Below, piece by piece: positions 59,861 through 64,000 of a stretch of 64,000 nt of DNA. The notes beneath the pieces were generated by a model. The model had not been told where the DNA came from. It did not search any database and saw only the letters and a program-made list of their open reading frames with translations. The stretch is from positions 12,669,651-12,733,650 of the forward strand of contig OU452203.1 in NCBI GenBank assembly GCA_911728435.2, written 5' to 3'. The translations under genes and the position numbers were made by a program. Source of the stretch: Apoderus coryli. Lineage: Eukaryota > Arthropoda > Insecta > Coleoptera > Attelabidae. Every line of letters begins with the position of its first letter. Positions within the stretch are counted from its first letter, which is position 1.

Positions 59861-60345
59861 TGATTTCAGTAATGAAAAATAAAAGTCAAATCTCCACCAA
59901 ATAAATATAAAAGAAGAGCGTCAATAGTCATTTTTCAGCCAGACATGTTTCGAGACCAGTAAATATTTGAATTCACGATCTTGGACGTCGAGAGATTTTA
60001 CGCAGCTGAGCAAAAATTGTGTCGCTCTTCTTATTGACTCACGGCTTGAATAATTTATTTCACACTCGGTTCATACAATATACCATAGTTCTTACGAGCG
60101 TATTATAAATATTAGATTAGTCTAAGTGGCAAAAAAAGCGAAAAAAATTACATGTTTTTCCTGAAGAGTGACTCCAATAATATCTTTGAACTGTGATAAT
60201 AAGTTTGTGAAATTTTAAATGTTTGCCGTTGATGATGAGACTGGCCTAGCCTCGAAACATGTCTGGCTGAAAAATAACTATTGACGATTTTTTATTTAAA
60301 TTTATTTGGTGGAGATCCGCATTTTATTTTTCATCACTGTCATCA
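59861..60345. repeat. Inverted pair of ribozyme-associated segment (copies F and G)
   Basis: The left arm 59,861-59,951 and right arm 60,254-60,345 are complementary: GAAACATGTCTGGCTGAAAA, then CTATTGACG, TTTATTTGGTGGAGAT and TTATTTTTCAT. The left copy keeps only ACTGGTCTCGAAAC before the segment, so its CTGATGA half is lost. The right copy keeps the whole motif. About 300 bp lies between the arms. Confidence 0.65.
60225..60269 (+). ncRNA. Hammerhead-ribozyme-like motif, copy G
   Basis: GCCG (60,225-60,228), core TTGATGA (60,229-60,235; canonical C replaced by T), T, stem II GAG-A-CT-GGCCT-AG-C-CTC, GAAAC (60,254-60,258), ATGTC ending at 60,263, then TGGCTG. GCCG pairs with TGGC (one G-U). 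Stem II has five pairs and one mismatch. The C-to-T change in the core should impair cleavage. Confidence 0.45.
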
Positions 60346-60720
60346 TTTTATGGAGTTGATGCCTCTAATATCGCAAAAAATTCGTTTTAATTTTTCTCCG
60401 GAACTGAATCTTTGGTATGATCATCATTTCCTAACACCGTGTATATATGTGTACACCGCATATCCGTTATAATGCACTCTGTTTTATCAGATAAGTTGTA
60501 TGTCACTCTAAACAGCGACTTCTTCAAAAGTGTAAACGACGTGGTTGGAAATTTGAGAAAACTATTTTCACTAAGGATGGGGTGAAATGTTTGCGGCCTA
60601 ATTCACACATGAAGCCAGTAGGTCTGATTTGCACTGCTATAACACTATTGCTGTCTAGCTTGTATACCTACCGACCTTCAGATCGATCGTTCTTTTAGTA
60701 TACGTGTGATAAAATAGACG
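60346..60720. other. No recognisable gene
   Basis: Nothing supported before the Transib flank. Confidence 0.4.
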
Positions 60721-61817
60721 CGTCGCCACAGTGGTCAGTTTTGATGATCTGATTGCGCAAAATTATTTTATGTTAGAGCTTTAATAAATGGACACTAAAA
60801 GTGAAAAAATGCCAACTTACTTTCAATAATGTGATTTTAAAATGGAGTTCATTTTAGAAAAGCTAACTTGTTTTCTCGTTTTAGTAATGAAGAAAAGTGG
60901 AAATAAATAACGTTCAACATGATTAGCGTAAACCATTTTATTATTCAACATAATTTTTTCATGTAAATATGGTAAAATGTTTTTGAATTTTGTATGTGCA
61001 CAACTCTTTCTTTTAAATTAAATTAAATTCAATATAGGTTAATCACTCTTACTGGAATCTTGATTTTCAGCCGGATAGGCAGACATAGGCGATGTCAGCA
61101 TTGCAATGTCATCTTTGGGTAACAAATCACTTTTTGTTGTCTTTAATACTTTTCTCAAACTCGTTATTAATGGATCAGATGAGATTAGGAGCATATGTAT
61201 TATGTCCTCCATACTTTGAGTCCGACTAAATTTCCGACAATGATGTTCTCGGAAACGCTTACTGTCTTTGTTTCGCGCTTCTTGCGCCTCCTCAGAAATT
61301 TCTCCAATAGGCATAACAGCACTGTTCACTAATGATCCACCGTAAATTAGTTGTTATAATCACTATTTTCACACACGTAAGTCAAAATCGATTGATTTTT
61401 ATCTTGTGGAGGCGGTTCAAGTTTCCATCTGTCGAATAAAATACGCCGAGTAAAACCATTCGCAACTAGTAAGACTGCAAGTTACTGCAGCTGAATGGAG
61501 CACCCCTACAAACCTTAATACATGCTTTAAATAATAAAGTCACAATCATTAGAAATCTGTATCAATCCGATACTTTTCCAGTCTAATAAATGTAATGCAT
61601 ATTTAGAAGATTACAGTATATGCATACATAGCTTTCATCTATAGTTTTAATATGCAAATGAAAGCTTTGTAAATGTTTATGTCGTAAAAATTAAAGATAC
61701 TAACCCATATTTGCGATATCCGCGAAGAAATCTCCATACAAACCTTGGTATTTCAACACGGAAGCACTTCGTGAGGTTTCGATCGCTCAAATCGACAAAG
61801 CTGACCACAGTGCGTCG
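60721..61817. mobile_element. Transib-type (RAG1-related) element remnant
   Basis: Element about 60,727-61,812. The left end reads CACAGTGGTCAGTTTTG and the right end (minus) CACTGTGGTCAGCTTTG, with similarity continuing for about 36 bp. Both start with a CACWGTG heptamer like Transib ends and V(D)J recombination signals. CGTCG flanks both sides (60,721-60,725 and 61,813-61,817; one extra C at the left), which fits the 5-bp, CG-rich duplication known for Transib. It contains the C-terminal part of a Transib transposase (minus). At about 1.1 kb it is an internally deleted copy. Confidence 0.75.
61039..61365 (-). pseudogene. Transib transposase, C-terminal fragment
   Basis: An open stretch without its own ATG: LIYGGSLVNSAVMPIGEISE, EAQEARNKDSKRFREHHCRK, SMEDIIHMLLISSDPLITSL. 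The EAxNKxxxRFR block aligns by eye with the RAG1 C-terminal core around its catalytic Glu (ESGNKLFRRFR in RAG1), so the E of QEARNK is probably the third catalytic residue. The rest of the transposase (both Asp regions) is missing upstream. It ends at a stop at 61,039-61,041. Confidence 0.75.
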
Positions 61818-61929
61818 TTGCGATGGCTAAAATCTCATAAATGCCAAACATTGAGGAACACAATAGTAATTTACGTAACAAGTCCGAAAAATAGGTTTTT
61901 TTTGGACAAAAAGACAAAATGCTACGAGC
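61818..61929. other. Spacer between Transib and Crypton-like relics
   Basis: No feature seen. Confidence 0.3.
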
Positions 61930-62995
61930 CGTAGGCGAGTCCTGGAAGCCTGTGAGTTCAAAAAACTATTTTCGGAATTTTTGATGTTTCCACCATTATA
62001 AATAACGTTGCCGAAGTTCGACGAATGCTATGGCCTGTGTAATTTTTAGGATTGGGTAAATGTAAAAATTCTGCGAATTTTATTCCGAAACTCCCAAAAC
62101 TGTGGATACCAACAAGCTGAATCGAACATTTTCCTTTTTTGTAATTCACGAATAACCTGTTATGTGGAATATGGAATGGCCGTAAAGATAAATATTGCCT
62201 ATACAACAGCAGGTTTTCTTGCCCAATTACAACAAAAGTTCTCTCAATATGTGTTTTGGAATCCGGTATTTTCACAAGCAACTTGTCTTCCTTGTCGATT
62301 ATTAGAGAAATTGACATTTTTGATAGTTCTTCTCGTCGACACGCACCGGCTAACCCAATAGTTGTTGCTATCTCAAAATTCAGTTGATACCCTTATATCT
62401 TACAATCGTAATATTTTGTTAAAATTACCTTCACCATAGATATGTTTCATTGTATGCTTCCCTAATAAATTTGTTGATCTGCTCACTGCTGAAGACTTCT
62501 GATTTCTTGGCTTTGTAACCAACATTCTTCTTTTGAAGAAATGCGATAACCTTTGGGAAAGTGGCTATGTTTACATTTTTCTTCACTAAAATGGTACTTT
62601 TCAGCATAGAGTACATGCTCCACAGAGTAGAGGATTTGAAAGTTTCAGATTTTTCCGCCAAATATGCCAAAATTACATCCTCTGTAATAGTTTTGCATTG
62701 ATTCATATCCATGCATTTCGTGAACAAATCGTAAAGGTTTTCGTAACGGGATTTTAATTTTTCAGACAATAATTGTACTGTAGCAGTAGCTGCTATATTG
62801 AAAATTTCCCAAGTCACTATCGCTGCTGCTTCCCATATTTTATTGCGATCAAAAAACATGCAAACTTGCAAACTTTTGACAACTAATTCAAATGAACTGT
62901 CAACCGTTATTTCGTTGCTATGGTAATGATCAACTGCATTTATCAAAACCATGCCTACCAAGATTTTCATATTTAAAATGACAATAGCCACGTGA
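61930..62995 (-). pseudogene. Crypton-like tyrosine recombinase relic
   Basis: The N-terminal (core-binding) part at 62,431-62,790 reads SEKLKSRYENLYDLFTKC, ITEDVILAYLAEKSETFKSS, TLWSMYSMLKSTILVKKN and YKAKKSEVFSSEQINKFIRE. The catalytic part at 61,958-62,317 reads VKIPDSKTHIERTFVV, LSLRPFHIPHNRLFVNYKKG and TGHSIRRTSATLFI (HxxR motif). The segment that should join them (catalytic Arg block REEL, present in the 24.1-kb copy) is missing between 62,317 and 62,431, and the final Tyr is not found. The region 62,800-62,991 is open but unfamiliar. Family: Crypton-type recombinases of insects. Confidence 0.75.
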
Positions 62996-63084
62996 TTCTT
63001 CCCGTCCTAGTCTGGGAAGTAAGTAATCGTCTTCAGATTTTTTTCAAGAATAAAATGAAACAATTGATCTAAAAAATGTTTTGT

Positions 63085-63240
63085 TGCCCAGCAACTAGTG
63101 GGAAACAGACAACAACATTACAATGTACTACATTTTCAAATTATGATTGAACAAACAACACATCGCACAACAAAGGCATTCAAAGACAGTCGTATCAAAA
63201 CGAATTTTGATTGTTGGTTTCATGGAATTGTGATTGACAC
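63085..63240 (+). repeat. Dispersed repeat shared with 9270-9420 and 13,683-13,735
   Basis: GCCCAGCAACTAGTGGGAAA is followed by CATTACAATGTACTACATTT and AAAGACAGTCGTA. The most complete of the three copies. It lies upstream of the Crypton-like relic and may be the untranslated part of an element. Confidence 0.6.
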
Positions 63241-63689
63241 TGATTTCGGTTTCTCACACAATAAAAGAATCGTGCACCAAAGAATATAGTAAAGTGTGGT
63301 ATACATCATTATGTCTCATTTTTATTAAATGAACTGTTTTACAAGAAAAAAATAAAAAGCAGTTGTCACGAAATGCTATTATACTTTTCGGTAATGACGG
63401 TCATTACTTTTTTTCGATTTCAGCAGTTAGGGATCATTTTGTATGAAAAATCACATTTTCACCAACACCGAAAAACGCCGGGTAAACTTAGTGATAATGT
63501 TGAAATAAAGAGTTTTGGAAATATTTTTGTTTTTCAGGAAGACATGTAAGTCGAAACAAGGGTCCCCTAAAATCCAAGGATTTTATTTTATGCTACATAC
63601 TCGAGAATGAATTAAAAATTTAAATTCTGCCTGTAATTCACTTCACACTTTCGAAATAAGTCTTTTATTACTTTGTATTTATTTTTAGT
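63241..63689. other. No recognisable gene
   Basis: AT-rich, no frame with a domain. Confidence 0.4.
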
Positions 63690-63905
63690 TTGTTTTTGCC
63701 AAGGAAGATAAATCTCGATAGACAACCAGTGGGTTTGTTACCACTTCCCTGAGTAGTGTGCTAGAGTGTAACTCCACTAAACCTCTCCCTCTTTTGTTTT
63801 TTGGCTCGGGAACCATCCTTTTTCCATGTCCTCGCCTGCTCTCTCCTCTGTTCCTGTTTTCCTCTGCTGCTGTTGACCTCTGTTGGTTGTGAGTATAGAA
63901 ACACT
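63690..63905 (-). repeat. Dispersed repeat, copy near the window end
   Basis: GGCTCGGGAACCATCCTTTT, CCATGTCCTCGCCTG and CTCTCCCTCTTTTG match the complement of 43,850-43,990. This copy lacks the TIR element that splits the 2.7-4.1-kb copy and so shows what the empty site looks like. Confidence 0.6.
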
Positions 63906-64000
63906 GTGTAAAATGGATTTTAAAATTAATTTAAACAATGAAATAATATTAATTCATGTATTCATGATAAGGATTGCTACGTTAGGGTTGACTTCTTGGC

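Noticed and set aside
1..64000. CRISPR arrays, rRNA genes, LTR retrotransposon or viral gag/protease blocks
   Set aside because: No regularly spaced identical repeats, no rRNA-like stretches and no such protein blocks seen on either strand.

Overview
The window looks like nuclear DNA of an insect with a large, AT-rich, repeat-laden genome. A beetle or similar is plausible, but the order cannot be fixed from sequence alone. There is no operon structure and no convincing intact host gene. What can be recognised is transposon-derived, plus one stray exon copy of a muscle immunoglobulin-domain gene. Nearly all coding remnants carry stops and frameshifts, so the region reads as a graveyard of LINEs, DNA transposons and MITEs with several layers of nesting.

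Layout. 0.4-5.5 kb: a MITE, a Tc1/mariner-like transposase relic, and a 1.2-kb terminal-inverted-repeat element (2815-3995) that carries a degenerate Ig-domain exon and sits inside an older repeat; then a LINE fragment and a foldback element. 7.5-14 kb: a 0.5-kb palindromic element, three hammerhead-ribozyme-like motifs, and LINE 3' ends encoding a C-terminal C2H2 zinc finger. 15-21 kb: a transposase relic split by a SINE-like insertion with 12-bp target duplication, an RT-RNase H LINE relic between two copies of the same transposase tail, an IS630-like transposase relic and a jockey-like LINE end. 22-30 kb: LINE ends, a MITE, a Crypton-like tyrosine recombinase fragment, a piggyBac fragment and an RT fragment. 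30-43 kb: gene-poor, with a mariner MITE, a tRNA-like sequence, a LINE relic and an unusual cluster of TGTAAnnTTACA-type dyads. 43-48 kb: a LINE relic, then the one apparently intact element, a 2087-bp IS630/Tc1/mariner-superfamily transposon (45901-47987) with 363-bp inverted repeats, TA target duplications and a 357-aa uninterrupted transposase. 48-55 kb: a perfect 61-bp inverted repeat, LINE relics, and a Harbinger-type MITE inserted with TTA duplication into a mariner-like transposase relic. 55-64 kb: more ribozyme-like motifs, a foldback element, a Transib (RAG1-related) remnant with CACAGTG-like ends and CGTCG flanks, and a second Crypton-like recombinase relic.

The most interesting signals are: (1) a dispersed family with the shape CUGAUGA-stem-GAAACAUGUC and pairing flanks, matching a minimal type-I hammerhead ribozyme and repeatedly found beside inverted copies of one ~100-bp segment; (2) the exon-carrying TIR element; (3) the Transib remnant; (4) the young intact transposon. 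Apart from that last transposase, no gene here looks able to make a functional protein.
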